Assembly: GCA_030694265.1 (NCBI GenBank)
Contig: JAUXYP010000002.1
Location: 248,001-312,000 of the forward strand
Reading direction: 5' to 3'
From: Sulfuricurvum sp.
GTDB taxonomy: Bacteria > Campylobacterota > Campylobacteria > Campylobacterales > Sulfurimonadaceae
Length of the DNA stretch: 64,000 bases
The notes beneath the pieces are model-generated. The model did no database searches. It worked only from the letters and a program-made list of their open reading frames with translations, and was not told the DNA's origin. The translations under genes were made by a program, and so were the position numbers. Positions 42,969-52,374 of the stretch are shown in pieces (the first letter of the stretch is position 1; each line of letters opens with the position of its first letter).

Positions 42969-43911
42969 CTGCTGCTATCACTTCATTAGGGGTGATATTC
43001 TTCATACACTCATGATGTCCTAACGGGCATTCGCGCTTCATACATGGAGCACACTCTATTTCATGACGTACAATTTTACTTCTTTTATTCATCCATTGAG
43101 AGGTTTCCAAATGCCGTGTGGGACCAAATATAGCGACGGTTGGGACTTGATAGGCACCTGCAACGTGCATTGGACCGCTATCATTGGTGACAAAGATAGA
43201 GAGACCCCCGATCATTGAACATAATTCTTGAATCGACGTTTTTCCTGCCATATTTTGAAGCACAACTCCCTCTAGTCGTTTTTCAATGTCGTTGGCCATT
43301 TCCACTTCACCGGGACCGCCAAAAATAATAATATCATGCGTCTTTGAAAAGGCACGGGCTACTTCAGCAAACTTTTCAGGATACCAACGTTTGGCGCTTC
43401 CATAAGTAGCGCCAGGATTAATTCCCAGTGTTGGACGATGGTATTGATGGATAGGAAGGTGAAGTTTTAGCTTTCCGATGGGAAGAGGTTTCTGGCTCAA
43501 GCTTTGAGCGATATCACCATATTGTTCTACCAGATGAGAAGGATGTGAGGGTTTGATCGTATGGGTAAGGAAAAGCTTGGAATGCCAATTGGAACGTCCT
43601 GCTGTAATCGGTGTTTTGCTCCAATAAAGCAAAAGAGAGGAATGAAGCTGATTTCGAAAGCTGATTGCCATATCATGAGCGCCAAGTTCTTTGGCAAAAT
43701 GATAGGTATTGAGAAAACGATTCCCTTTTTTTTTCGTTTCATCCACGTAATTTCGAGTACATTGCGGATGATGTTTGAGTGCTTCGATGCTGACATGTGA
43801 ACCCACCAGCGTTAGTTTTGCTTTTGGGTACACGGTACACAGCGCCTCGATAGCTGGGGTTGCCATTACTGCATCGCCTAGCCAATTAGGGAGAATGATG
43901 AGAATTGTCAC
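42952..43911 (-). CDS. waaF: ADP-heptose:LPS heptosyltransferase II
   Basis: 319 residues from a GTG at 43911, one base after the upstream stop; longer frames would overlap that gene. GT9 family, GT-B fold. ILPNWLGDAVMATPAIEAL at the N-terminus (HepI/II acceptor side), GINPGATYGSAKRW and FVTNDSGPMHVAGAYQVPTVAIFGPT in the ADP-heptose site, and the Cys-rich C-terminal ECAPCMKRECPLGHHECM typical of WaaF. Adds the second heptose to the inner core on the cytoplasmic face. Confidence 0.94.
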   Translation of the reverse strand: MTILIILPNWLGDAVMATPAIEALCTVYPKAKLTLVGSHVSIEALKHHPQCTRNYVDETKKKGNRFLNTYHFAKELGAHDMAISFRNQLHSSLLLYWSKTPITAGRSNWHSKLFLTHTIKPSHPSHLVEQYGDIAQSLSQKPLPIGKLKLHLPIHQYHRPTLGINPGATYGSAKRWYPEKFAEVARAFSKTHDIIIFGGPGEVEMANDIEKRLEGVVLQNMAGKTSIQELCSMIGGLSIFVTNDSGPMHVAGAYQVPTVAIFGPTRHLETSQWMNKRSKIVRHEIECAPCMKRECPLGHHECMKNITPNEVIAAVKSLI

Positions 43912-43912
43912 A

Positions 43913-45082
43913 TTAGGCCTTGTAGGTATAGATTGGGGTTGAAGCAAGATTCCACGTAACGTATAATGCCCCTTGAGCAGTTGAACAGATTAGTTCATGG
44001 TCGCCGTTTTTTTCATGGTAACTATTAAAAGTTGCATCGCTTAAATGAGTGAGCATCGTCTTGTAGGCATAAAAAGCACTTCGTTTGATTATCACACCAT
44101 CTCGATTATCGATGAGCCCATATCCCGGTGCAATGAGCTGATGCCAATAAACACTGGAAATTTTTTGGGTGGCAAACGCAAGCAAGTGATAACGCACCAT
44201 GAAAGCGGCATAATCATCTTCGCTTACGCACTCATGCTCACTGGTAGGAGCATAGGGTGCTGTGTTTTTGATCGGCCAATTGGTTTCGGTGATGATGAGT
44301 TCATTGGCACTTTTAAAACTAAGCCGCATCAACGCATCAATCAAATTAATTTTTCCTATCAGATTAAATCCCATTTGGCTGTTTTCAGGAGCCCCGCGTC
44401 GGTCGACATACAGAAGTGTTCCCAATGCATCAAAATAAATATTTTTGAGATTAAAAAGGGTATGGGCGGTAAAGTGTAGTTCAAAATCAATGACATTGGA
44501 ACCGATAAATTTGAGATTCGGAAACTGTTCTTTTTTTACGGCATAGGCAACGGCATAAAATTTTAGATATTCGTTGACACTAAAAAAGCCCCATTTGGCA
44601 CGGTTGATGGTGGAGCCGATAACGTAGGTGTTACAACGATGCTTTAGAGCGTTGAAAATCTGAGTTAAATGTTTTTTAGTGAGACTTAGATTGGTAATAT
44701 GTTCACGGTCTTGCAAAATGGCAACGGTAATGTGGTAATCTTGGAGTGAGTCAATAAAAGTAACGTATTCATCAAGACGATCCATTTCCCATAAAGCAAT
44801 ACGAATGAGGAATTTTTTAACACCCAATTCATCGATTAATTCTGGCACAAGGGAGGGGCTGTTGTTGAGATTAACCCCCATGGCGAAAAATTCTTTACCG
44901 GTTATTTTTTTACGCGGTAGAAAAAAGGTCACGATAAAAGCGATAGGCAGAACAATCAGGGCGACTAAAAAGGTTTTGATGAGGGAAAATAGTGCGCCAC
45001 GGCGCATTTTACGCTTGAGTGATTTGTCGCGGATGATGGCAGGTTGATCGGAATAATAATCCCAAGAAAACGGTTCTTTCAT
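43913..45082 (-). CDS. Membrane-anchored glycoside-hydrolase-like TIM-barrel protein
   Basis: 389 residues from ATG 45082. A cytoplasmic basic segment (DKSLKRKMRRGA) is followed by one TM helix (TFLVALIVLPIAFIVTFFL, residues about 38-57) and then a large exported domain. The order of hydrophobic strands and the segment NELIITETNWPI (a Glu placed as in clan GH-A nucleophiles) suggest a GH5-like barrel, but I cannot name the family. It is encoded directly before waaF in the core-LPS locus, so a role in glycan processing is plausible. TATAAT ends 7 bases before ATG and no ribosome site is seen. Confidence 0.7.
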   Translation of the reverse strand: MKEPFSWDYYSDQPAIIRDKSLKRKMRRGALFSLIKTFLVALIVLPIAFIVTFFLPRKKITGKEFFAMGVNLNNSPSLVPELIDELGVKKFLIRIALWEMDRLDEYVTFIDSLQDYHITVAILQDREHITNLSLTKKHLTQIFNALKHRCNTYVIGSTINRAKWGFFSVNEYLKFYAVAYAVKKEQFPNLKFIGSNVIDFELHFTAHTLFNLKNIYFDALGTLLYVDRRGAPENSQMGFNLIGKINLIDALMRLSFKSANELIITETNWPIKNTAPYAPTSEHECVSEDDYAAFMVRYHLLAFATQKISSVYWHQLIAPGYGLIDNRDGVIIKRSAFYAYKTMLTHLSDATFNSYHEKNGDHELICSTAQGALYVTWNLASTPIYTYKA

Positions 45083-45089
45083 GGTTTGT

Positions 45090-45095
45090 ATTATA
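45090..45095 (-). promoter_or_regulatory. -10 box TATAAT for a possibly leaderless hydrolase-like gene
   Basis: Minus strand TATAAT, then ACAAACC, then ATG (45082), with no Shine-Dalgarno sequence. Confidence 0.45.
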
Positions 45096-45137
45096 GCGTT
45101 ATTGGGTAAAATAACCCTATTAAAGCAAGGGCTAAAC

Positions 45138-46109
45138 ATGAATATACTCGTAGTACGCAATGATAAGTTAGGTGATTTCATCACGGCATTGCCGACGTTT
45201 TATGTACTTAAACATTATAATCCTGCTAATCGTATTATTGCTCTCGTTGCACCGCTTAATCGTAAGTTGGCAGAATCATGTGATTTTATCGATGAGGTGA
45301 TTGTGGATGGAGGAGAAGATATATTAGAGCTAGCCTTTAAAATTAGAAAAGCCAATATTGATGCATCGGTGACTCTGTTTTCCAATACCCGTGTCGCATT
45401 GGCGCAGTGGATTGCACGTATTCCCATCCGTATCGCCCCCGCTACCAAAATCGCTCAGATTTTTTACAACCGTCGCATTATTCAGCGTCGAAGTGAAGTT
45501 AAAATGGCCGAATTTGAATATAACTTACAGCTCGCCCGCGCGTTATTCAGTGATCTATCTCTTGATTATCCAAAGCCGCTTTTACACTTTTCGGATACTA
45601 ATTTTAAAAAATTCTGTGCTGAGTATGAAGTTACGAAACCTGTTGTGGCATTTCATCCCGGCTTTGGTGGGTCTTCGGATGCGAACTGGACGCTTGATGA
45701 ATACATGAAATTGGTATCTATTGCGACAGAGAATCAAGCTATTGATGTTGTGATGACGTTTGGCCCTGACGAAGATAGGCTTTATGCTGAGGCAAAGAAT
45801 CTTTTGGGTGAAAGTAGAGTGGTTCTATATCGCTCAGTAGAGAGTATTGTTGATTTTGCCGCATTGTTGAGCCGATTCAAACTCTTTGTGAGTACCTCGA
45901 CAGGAACGTACCATTTGGCAAGTGCGAGCGGATGTGAGACGTTTACTTTTTTTGGAGATTCAACATTTGCTTCTGCGGCACGTTGGAAAAGCATTGGCGA
46001 AGAGAGCAAGCAACACCATTTCATGATTCCATTAGATACAGAAGGCAGAAGCAAGAGGTTTGAGACTGTTAAGCAGGAGTTGAAAAATCGCCTCTTAAAA
46101 GGTTTTTGA
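45138..46109 (+). CDS. Glycosyltransferase family 9 (heptosyltransferase-like)
   Basis: 323 residues from ATG 45138 (AAGGG upstream), beginning MNILVVRNDKLGDFITALP. The GT9 features are the N-terminal R-x-D-x-x-GD, FHPGFGGSSDANW and the donor-site segment FVSTSTGTYHLASASG. Compared with WaaF, the C-terminal Cys block is lacking, so it is probably HepI/HepIII-like or another core sugar transferase. Divergent from the hydrolase-like gene. The 3' end overlaps the convergent kinase-like gene by 41 bp. Confidence 0.88.
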   Translation: MNILVVRNDKLGDFITALPTFYVLKHYNPANRIIALVAPLNRKLAESCDFIDEVIVDGGEDILELAFKIRKANIDASVTLFSNTRVALAQWIARIPIRIAPATKIAQIFYNRRIIQRRSEVKMAEFEYNLQLARALFSDLSLDYPKPLLHFSDTNFKKFCAEYEVTKPVVAFHPGFGGSSDANWTLDEYMKLVSIATENQAIDVVMTFGPDEDRLYAEAKNLLGESRVVLYRSVESIVDFAALLSRFKLFVSTSTGTYHLASASGCETFTFFGDSTFASAARWKSIGEESKQHHFMIPLDTEGRSKRFETVKQELKNRLLKGF

Positions 46110-46836
46110 GTCGCTTTTTAAAATTTTTGACCCTTTTATTGGAATCGTTATATTTTTTCATTTCGGCAATTGTTACTGCGACATTAAATCCGCTTAGTCG
46201 TGCATATTCACGTCCCATAATGTCTATTTCCTCATCACTTGCCCAAAGCTTGTTAAAGTTTTCACACCCCTCCAACGCGCTAATCGGACGGAACTCCATA
46301 CGGTTGATGTCAACGATGGAGAATTGATAGCCTCCCTCGTGGCGTTTAATCAATATATTACCGGGTGAATAATCCAAATGCCATACCCCTTTTTGGTGCA
46401 GATTATACGTGTAGGCGGCGAAGGCTTTGAAAATTGCCTCTCGATCTTCAAGAGGTTCAAGTAAAGGGGTTCGAATGGTGAAGTCGTATTCAAAATACTC
46501 CGCAATAAAAAAACTTTCCCTTAAAAATCCCGCTTCATAAAATTCGATGAGGGCAATGGGCTTTGGGGTTGAAATTCCAAGCTTTTGGAGACGCAGGGCG
46601 TTATGGTACGATTTATACGCTTTACTTTTACGAAAATAAGTATAAACAATACGATTGAAAAGATGAGGTACTTTGAATGATTTTACGACAGTATTGATCC
46701 CATCCAGTTCAATAATTTTAAGTTCGTTTCGGGCTTTATGGATACTGTGATCGTCTCCTGCAAAAATCTCTCGTATTGATTTGAAAGAGTGGATAAGAGA
46801 TTGATAATCAGATGGGTATTCGCATTGAACGCTCAT
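46069..46836 (-). CDS. LPS kinase-like protein (WaaP/KdkA-type fold)
   Basis: 255 residues from ATG 46836 with AAAGG 7 bases upstream. The protein-kinase-like core has NTVVKSFKVP (ATP Lys), GVWHLDYSPGNILIKR (HxDxxxxN catalytic loop) and FSIVDINRMEF (metal Asp; DxN instead of DFG). This is the pattern of lipopolysaccharide core heptose or Kdo kinases, so phosphorylation of inner-core sugars is likely, consistent with the adjacent heptosyltransferase. Confidence 0.85.
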   Translation of the reverse strand: MSVQCEYPSDYQSLIHSFKSIREIFAGDDHSIHKARNELKIIELDGINTVVKSFKVPHLFNRIVYTYFRKSKAYKSYHNALRLQKLGISTPKPIALIEFYEAGFLRESFFIAEYFEYDFTIRTPLLEPLEDREAIFKAFAAYTYNLHQKGVWHLDYSPGNILIKRHEGGYQFSIVDINRMEFRPISALEGCENFNKLWASDEEIDIMGREYARLSGFNVAVTIAEMKKYNDSNKRVKNFKKRLKNLLRGDFSTPA

Positions 46837-46908
46837 GGTAACCTTTTGCCTAAGTGAGGGTATGGTATGATACTTTATAATTCCTGAAAGGCGAGAAAGG
46901 ATTGTAGA

Positions 46909-47640
46909 GTGCTTAGAGTCATTATGTACCATCATATTAACAGTGATGACCTTCCTCTTTCAAATTCAGATGTGATGATGAAAGCACATCTGGAACTTAT
47001 CAGTGAGCGTTATACGACTATTTTTCCGGGTGAGCCTATTACAAACCGGTCTATTTGTCTGACGTTTGATGATGCTTACTACGATTTTTACTATTATGCT
47101 TTTCCTTTGCTCAAGAAATATAATTTAAAAGCACTTCTGGCAGTGCCCTCTGCTTTTATCCTTGACGACACGGATGTTGACCCCATGAAACGGCTCTCCT
47201 TAAAGCATCAGGATATTTATGAAAACTATCAAAGTTTCGCCCCTTTTTGTACCTTTTCAGAGCTTCAAGAAATGGTTCAAAGCGGACACGTTCAAATCGC
47301 TTCTCATTCAATGAACCATCTTAACTTGACAGATAATGGTGTTGATTTGGAAAAAGAAATCTTTGGATCCAAAGTGATGTTGGAAGACAAGTTGGGATGT
47401 CGTATTGATTCATTTGTCCTTCCCTTTGGAAAATACAATGACGCAGTAGTGTCATTAGCACGAGAACATTATTTGTACGTTTTTCGAATAGGTAATGCCC
47501 TGAATCCTTCGTGGGATGGAATTGGCGGGTTGATCTACCGAATCAAAGGAGACGGCCTTAAGCGACCTTGCTCTCTTTTTAACCCGTTTTCTCAATTTGC
47601 TTTTTGGTGCAAAACACTCATGAAATGGATAAAAAGTTGA
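46909..47640 (+). CDS. Polysaccharide deacetylase (NodB-fold) protein
   Basis: 243 residues, GTG start with GAGAAAGG upstream. NodB-fold motifs: VIMYHHI at the N-terminus, CLTFDDAYYDFYYYAFPLL (catalytic Asp pair) and VQIASHSMNHLNLT (metal His-x3-His) with FVLPFGKYND. No signal peptide, so it probably acts on a cytoplasmic lipid-linked or nucleotide sugar. It lies at the head of a run of core glycosyltransferases. Its stop shares a base with the next ATG. Confidence 0.9.
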   Translation: MLRVIMYHHINSDDLPLSNSDVMMKAHLELISERYTTIFPGEPITNRSICLTFDDAYYDFYYYAFPLLKKYNLKALLAVPSAFILDDTDVDPMKRLSLKHQDIYENYQSFAPFCTFSELQEMVQSGHVQIASHSMNHLNLTDNGVDLEKEIFGSKVMLEDKLGCRIDSFVLPFGKYNDAVVSLAREHYLYVFRIGNALNPSWDGIGGLIYRIKGDGLKRPCSLFNPFSQFAFWCKTLMKWIKS

Positions 47641-48401
47641 TGATGAATGTATCAGCCGTGATGATTGTAAAAAACGGTGCTCGTACAATCCGCAAATCCT
47701 TAGAGAGTCTAAAAGAGTTTAACGATGTCATCGTCTATGATAATGGCTCTGATGATGGTACTCAAGACATTGTGAAAGAATTTCTAAATGCACATTTGAT
47801 CGAAGGGGTATTTGATGGCTTCGGAACGACTAAAAATCGTGCTGCAAGTTACGCCAAAAATGATTGGATTTTGATTATCGACAGTGATGAGGTGGTGGAT
47901 GAAGAACTCTTACATGCGCTGAAAACAAAGGTATTAGATCCGAAAAGTATTTATATCGTGAACTTTTTAGCTTTTTACAAAGAGATCCAAATCAAGCACT
48001 GCGGTTGGAATAACCAAAAAATTCGCCGTCTTTACAATAAAACCGTGACACGATTCAATGACAATGCCGTACATGAGAACATCATCGACGAGGGGATGAA
48101 AAAAGAGGCTATCGAAGGAAACATGAAGCACTATAGCTACATGAGCATCTCCGATTTTATTGTTAAATTGGATCGTTACTCCACTCTCTTTGCAAACGAT
48201 AATGCCGGTAAAAAGTCCTCATCCCCGCTCAAAGCATTTTTTAACGGATTGTATTCTTTTTTTAGAACGTACATACTCAAGCGTGGATTTTTAGACGGCT
48301 ATGCGGGATTGATTATTGCCTTTTCTCATATGGCGACCAATTTTTACAAATACATTAAACTTTATGAGATGAATCAAGAACTAAAGAGTAAACGTGGGTA
48401 A
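47640..48401 (+). CDS. Glycosyltransferase family 2 (WaaE/KdtX-like)
   Basis: 253 residues. The GT-A domain has VSAVMIVKNGARTIRKSLES, YDNGSDDGTQDIV and the DxD motif in IIDSDEVVDEEL; the C-terminal half has HENIIDEG and a hydrophobic/basic region that may contact the membrane. The closest type is WaaE/KdtX/LgtF, which adds glucose to inner-core heptose. Start ATG 47640 overlaps the deacetylase stop (TGATG). Confidence 0.88.
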   Translation: MMNVSAVMIVKNGARTIRKSLESLKEFNDVIVYDNGSDDGTQDIVKEFLNAHLIEGVFDGFGTTKNRAASYAKNDWILIIDSDEVVDEELLHALKTKVLDPKSIYIVNFLAFYKEIQIKHCGWNNQKIRRLYNKTVTRFNDNAVHENIIDEGMKKEAIEGNMKHYSYMSISDFIVKLDRYSTLFANDNAGKKSSSPLKAFFNGLYSFFRTYILKRGFLDGYAGLIIAFSHMATNFYKYIKLYEMNQELKSKRG

Positions 48402-49494
48402 AAAGATTTGTGAACTGTGCCTTTCTCCTGATTTAGGGGGACTTGAGCTCTATATGATGCGTGCTTCGCGTTATTTGAACGAGCAGGGTGAATGCATAAG
48501 CGTCATTAATGAAAATGGAAAGCTCAAAAGCTATTATGAAAACACCGCATATCGTTATTACACATTGAGACGCCGCAATGTTTTTTTAGCATGGATTACT
48601 GCCCGTGATCTAGCTTGTATTATTGACAATGAAGCCATTGACGTAGTGCACGTACATTGGACCAAAGATCTTCCTACGGCTATTATTGCTAAGCTACTAT
48701 CCAAGCGAAACCCAAAAATCGTACAGTCTCGCCACATGACAATGACACGCTTCAAGGATGATTTGTATCATCGGTTTTTATACCGAAACTTGGCCTTGAT
48801 GTTAGCGGTTACTCATCAAGTTAAATCTCAAATTGAAAAATTTCTTCCAACCTCTATCTGTCCAAAAGTCGAAACACTTTACATTGGTGCCGAACAGCCA
48901 ATCATTATTTCTGAAGACGAGAAAAAGAGTCGTCGCCAAGAACTTGGATTGGCCGATTCGTTTACAGTCGGAATTGTTGGTCGTATCGAACCTCAAAAAG
49001 GTCAGTGGGTTGTAATCGATGCTATTGAAAAACTAATCCGTCAAGGGATTAATGCAAAGGCATTGATCGTCGGGCATGCGATGAGTGATGAATATCTGGC
49101 TGCTTTACAAAAAGATATTGTTATGCGTGGACTGAAGGATCGGGTTGTATTCACTGGCTTTACCCGGGAAGCACAAGTTATGATGCAGCTGTGTGACGTG
49201 ATGGTACTCGCAACGGAAAATGAGACTTTCGGATTGGTGTTGATCGAGGCAATGATGTGTGGCATCTGTGTGGTGGGCAGTGATAGCGGCGGACCATTGG
49301 AAATTATTGATGATGGAGTGAACGGATTATTGTTTAAGACGTTTGATGCAGTTGATTTGGCGGATAGATTAGCGCTATTATACAAGGATAGTGAAATAAG
49401 AATGAACTATGCTCTAAAAGGTAAAGAAAAAGCTTTACATGTTTTTGAAAGTCGAAAACAATTTAAACAATTACAAATACTGTTGGAGAAATGA
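48394..49494 (+). CDS. Glycosyltransferase family 4
   Basis: 366 residues, GT-B fold, GTG start overlapping the previous gene by 8 bp. ELCLSPDLGGLELYMMR at the N-terminus, VGIVGRIEPQKGQWVVIDA in the hinge, and the donor-binding EX7E motif ENETFGLVLIEAMMCGICVVG with SGGPLEIIDDGVNGLLF. Retaining transferase in LPS core or O-chain synthesis; the sugar cannot be predicted. Overlaps the next gene by 4 bp. Confidence 0.9.
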   Translation: MGKKICELCLSPDLGGLELYMMRASRYLNEQGECISVINENGKLKSYYENTAYRYYTLRRRNVFLAWITARDLACIIDNEAIDVVHVHWTKDLPTAIIAKLLSKRNPKIVQSRHMTMTRFKDDLYHRFLYRNLALMLAVTHQVKSQIEKFLPTSICPKVETLYIGAEQPIIISEDEKKSRRQELGLADSFTVGIVGRIEPQKGQWVVIDAIEKLIRQGINAKALIVGHAMSDEYLAALQKDIVMRGLKDRVVFTGFTREAQVMMQLCDVMVLATENETFGLVLIEAMMCGICVVGSDSGGPLEIIDDGVNGLLFKTFDAVDLADRLALLYKDSEIRMNYALKGKEKALHVFESRKQFKQLQILLEK

Positions 49495-50327
49495 TGAAAG
49501 TCAGTATTATTGTTGCCGTATATAAAGATATTCAAGCTCTTGATCTTATTATCAAAACATTGGAATATCAAACCTATAAAAATTTTGAATTGGTTGTTGC
49601 AGAAGATAATAATTCTGAGGCAATGCGAAATTATACCGAATCGGTTAAATCGATAGCGATTAAACATACCTCTCAAGAAGATATAGGTGTTCGTAAAGCA
49701 CGATCGCAAAATAATGGGGTCTTGGCGGCAGAAGGGGAGTTACTTATTTTTATTGACGGTGACTGTATCCCCTATAGTACTTTCGTTGCTGCGCATGTTG
49801 CATTGGCCAAGAGAGGGATTGTCCGTTCGGGAAGGAGACTCAATCTTCCTTCGGATCTGTCACAGGCACTTCGTGAAGAAAGACTGGCATCATTAGAATT
49901 AGAGAAATCATTTTGGAGATATGCTCCGAAACTGCTGATGGACAAAGAAGCCCGTTTCAAGCAGGGAATTTATCTCAATCCGACAGGGTGGATATACCAA
50001 ACGTTTATTGAGCGTCAAAAGCGTAGCAGCGCTATATTGGGATGTAATTTTGCCTGTTTTCGTGATGATATGATCGCGATCAATGGTTTTGATGAGAGCT
50101 ATGGAGAGAGTGCAGTGAGCGATGATATGGATTTGGATTGGCGCTTTCGTGCGTACGGCTTGAAACTAAAATCGTGTAAAAATGCGGCGAATGTTTTTCA
50201 TTTGTATCATAAAGCACATGATCGTGGGGATGCAAGTGCTCAGGTCGCGTTGATGCGAGATCGTGAAACAAAACAGGAATTTATTTGTGAACTTGGGTTG
50301 AGTACACATTCTGAACAGGATATTTAG
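49491..50327 (+). CDS. Glycosyltransferase family 2 with C-terminal galactosyltransferase-type domain
   Basis: 278 residues. KVSIIVAVYKDIQALDLI, AEDNNSE, the DxD in IFIDGDCIPY, and the acceptor/base segment GESAVSDDMDLDWRFRAYG of the Glyco_transf_7C-type C-terminus. Similar proteins add hexose or N-acetylhexosamine residues to surface glycans. Overlaps the upstream GT4 gene by 4 bp; it is followed by a 45-bp AT-rich gap before fdtA. Confidence 0.87.
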   Translation: MMKVSIIVAVYKDIQALDLIIKTLEYQTYKNFELVVAEDNNSEAMRNYTESVKSIAIKHTSQEDIGVRKARSQNNGVLAAEGELLIFIDGDCIPYSTFVAAHVALAKRGIVRSGRRLNLPSDLSQALREERLASLELEKSFWRYAPKLLMDKEARFKQGIYLNPTGWIYQTFIERQKRSSAILGCNFACFRDDMIAINGFDESYGESAVSDDMDLDWRFRAYGLKLKSCKNAANVFHLYHKAHDRGDASAQVALMRDRETKQEFICELGLSTHSEQDI

Positions 50328-50372
50328 TTTTGATTGTGTATGATTTAACATTATTATTTGAAAGTATTTAAA

Positions 50373-50771
50373 ATGACGATATCACTTATTGAGTTAAAAA
50401 TTATGGGAGATGAGAGAGGATCACTGATTGCTCTTGAAGAGAATCATAATGTCCCTTTTGATGTCAAAAGAGTGTACTATATTTTTGGAACAAAAATAGG
50501 GGTAAGACGGGGTTATCATGCGCATAAACATCTTAAACAGTTAGCCATTTGTGTAAGTGGAAGCTGTACGTTTATGCTTGACGATGGAACACAAAAACAA
50601 CATATAGAACTTAATTCTCCGACTCACGGACTGTTGATTGAAGGGTTGGTTTGGCGTGAAATGTATGATTTTAGTCCCGATTGTGTTCTAATGGTTCTGG
50701 CCAGCGAATTGTATGATGAGAATGATTATATTAGAGTGTATGATGAATTTTTGAAAGCGCTTGCTTCATGA
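50373..50771 (+). CDS. fdtA: dTDP-4-keto-6-deoxyglucose 3,4-ketoisomerase (FdtA/QdtA-type cupin)
   Basis: 132 residues, a single cupin of the WxcM-like family. Core motif [18 protein letters not shown] carries the active-site His residues, followed by [12 protein letters not shown]. FdtA yields the 3-keto-6-deoxy-galactose intermediate, QdtA the gluco isomer; sequence alone does not decide. With fdtC and fdtB downstream and rmlB at 62.9 kb it completes a route to dTDP-3-acetamido-3,6-dideoxyhexose. ATG 50373 is preferred over an upstream in-frame codon. Confidence 0.87.
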   Translation: MTISLIELKIMGDERGSLIALEENHNVPFDVKRVYYIFGTKIGVRRGYHAHKHLKQLAICVSGSCTFMLDDGTQKQHIELNSPTHGLLIEGLVWREMYDFSPDCVLMVLASELYDENDYIRVYDEFLKALAS

Positions 50772-51280
50772 TTCATGGTCTAGCAGATGTACAGTCAAAT
50801 AATATTGGTGAAAATACCAGTATATGGCAATTTTGTGTAGTGTTACAGGGTGCAATTATCGGAAAAAATTGTAATATCAACGCACAATGTTTGATTGAAA
50901 ATGATGTTGTCATTGGCGATAATGTTACCGTAAAAAGCGGTGTACAAATTTGGAATGGTATAACCATTGAAAATGATGTATTAATAGCACCTAATGTTAC
51001 TTTTACAAATGATTTTTTACCACGTAGTAAGAACGCATTTCAATGTTTAAAAACTATGGTCAAAAAAGGAGTTTCAATTGGTGCAAACAGTACAATAATT
51101 GGTGGTGTAACATTAGGGGAATATGCAATGATCGGAGCTGGAAGTGTAGTAACTAAAAACATTGGTCCTCAGGAGCTTTGGTATGGTAATCCGGCAAGAT
51201 TAAGAGGATATGTCTGTAAGTGTGGACAGAAATGTGATGAAAAGTTAATATGTATAAATTGTCAAGGAAAGAGTAAATGA
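50768..51280 (+). CDS. fdtC: Sugar-nucleotide N-acetyltransferase (FdtC/QdtC-type, left-handed beta helix)
   Basis: 170 residues. Hexapeptide-repeat helix ([20 protein letters not shown], then [15 protein letters not shown]) with the acetyl-CoA-site [11 protein letters not shown] and a [10 protein letters not shown] cap. The C-terminal tail [16 protein letters not shown] contains five Cys, a likely zinc ribbon seen in related acetyltransferases. Expected reaction: N-acetylation of dTDP-3-amino-3,6-dideoxyhexose. Overlaps fdtA and fdtB by 4 bp each. Confidence 0.87.
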   Translation: MIHGLADVQSNNIGENTSIWQFCVVLQGAIIGKNCNINAQCLIENDVVIGDNVTVKSGVQIWNGITIENDVLIAPNVTFTNDFLPRSKNAFQCLKTMVKKGVSIGANSTIIGGVTLGEYAMIGAGSVVTKNIGPQELWYGNPARLRGYVCKCGQKCDEKLICINCQGKSK

Positions 51281-52374
51281 TCCCATTTTTAGATTTAAAA
51301 GGTATTAACACCCAGCATCGAGCAGAGCTAATAGAAGCTTGTACTCGCGTTATTGACAGTGGCTGGTATATCCAAGGAAATGAGTGCAAAGCATTTGATA
51401 AAGAATTTGCAGAGTATTGCGGAGCCAAACATGCTATTGGTGTAGCAAACGGGTTGGATGCTCTTATCTTAATCCTAAGAGCCTACAAAGAGATGGGTGT
51501 AATGAATGATGGTGATGAAGTGATTGTCCCATCCAATACCTACATCGCATCTATCTTGGCTATCTCTCAAAACAATCTTGTGCCAGTTTTGGTTGAGCCA
51601 GATATTCAGACTTACTTAATTGATTCGAAAAAAATAGAGGAAAAAATAACCTCTAAAACAAAAGCAATCTTACCGGTTCATCTTTATGGGCAGATATGTG
51701 AGATGGATTCAATTAACGCACTTGCAAAAAAATACAATCTCAAAGTGATTGAAGATTCCGCACAGTCACATGGAGCATATTTCGGTGATAAACGTAGCGG
51801 TAATCTCGGTGATGCGAGTGGATTTAGTTTTTACCCTGGGAAAAATTTAGGGGCGCTAGGTGATGGCGGAGCAGTCACGACAAATGATGATGAACTTGCT
51901 TCTGTTATCCGTGCTTTGGGAAATTATGGCAGTCATAAAAAATATGAGAACCTTTATAAAGGGGTAAATAGCAGGCTTGATGAAATGCAAGCAGCAATGC
52001 TCCGGATTAAACTTCGTTATCTAGATGAAGAGATCATCAAGCGGCGTGAAATTGCTAATTATTATATAGAAAATATCAAGAATAACCATATTGTTTTACC
52101 AACTATTGGTAATAAAGATTCCCATGTATGGCATTTATTTGTAATTAGAACATCCAAGAGAGATGCATTACAAGCTTATTTGAGTAATAATGGAATTCAG
52201 ACGCTAATCCACTATCCGATCGCTCCGCATCAACAAAATGCGTACAAAGAGTGGAATGGATTAAATTATCCAATAAGTGAACAAATTCATGAAAAAGCCT
52301 TAAGCCTGCCTATAAGTGGTATACAAACGCTGAATGATACGCAAATAATCGTAGACATGGTAAATAAATTTTAA
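51277..52374 (+). CDS. fdtB: dTDP-3-keto-6-deoxyhexose aminotransferase (FdtB/QdtB-type)
   Basis: 365 residues, PLP-dependent DegT/DnrJ/EryC1/StrS family. PLP lysine Lys189 in [25 protein letters not shown] and [17 protein letters not shown] are present. It transfers an amino group to C3 of the sugar made by the ketoisomerase. The order ketoisomerase-acetyltransferase-aminotransferase matches known Fuc3NAc/Qui3NAc operons. Codon use becomes more AT-rich towards the 3' end. Confidence 0.92.
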   Translation: MIPFLDLKGINTQHRAELIEACTRVIDSGWYIQGNECKAFDKEFAEYCGAKHAIGVANGLDALILILRAYKEMGVMNDGDEVIVPSNTYIASILAISQNNLVPVLVEPDIQTYLIDSKKIEEKITSKTKAILPVHLYGQICEMDSINALAKKYNLKVIEDSAQSHGAYFGDKRSGNLGDASGFSFYPGKNLGALGDGGAVTTNDDELASVIRALGNYGSHKKYENLYKGVNSRLDEMQAAMLRIKLRYLDEEIIKRREIANYYIENIKNNHIVLPTIGNKDSHVWHLFVIRTSKRDALQAYLSNNGIQTLIHYPIAPHQQNAYKEWNGLNYPISEQIHEKALSLPISGIQTLNDTQIIVDMVNKF

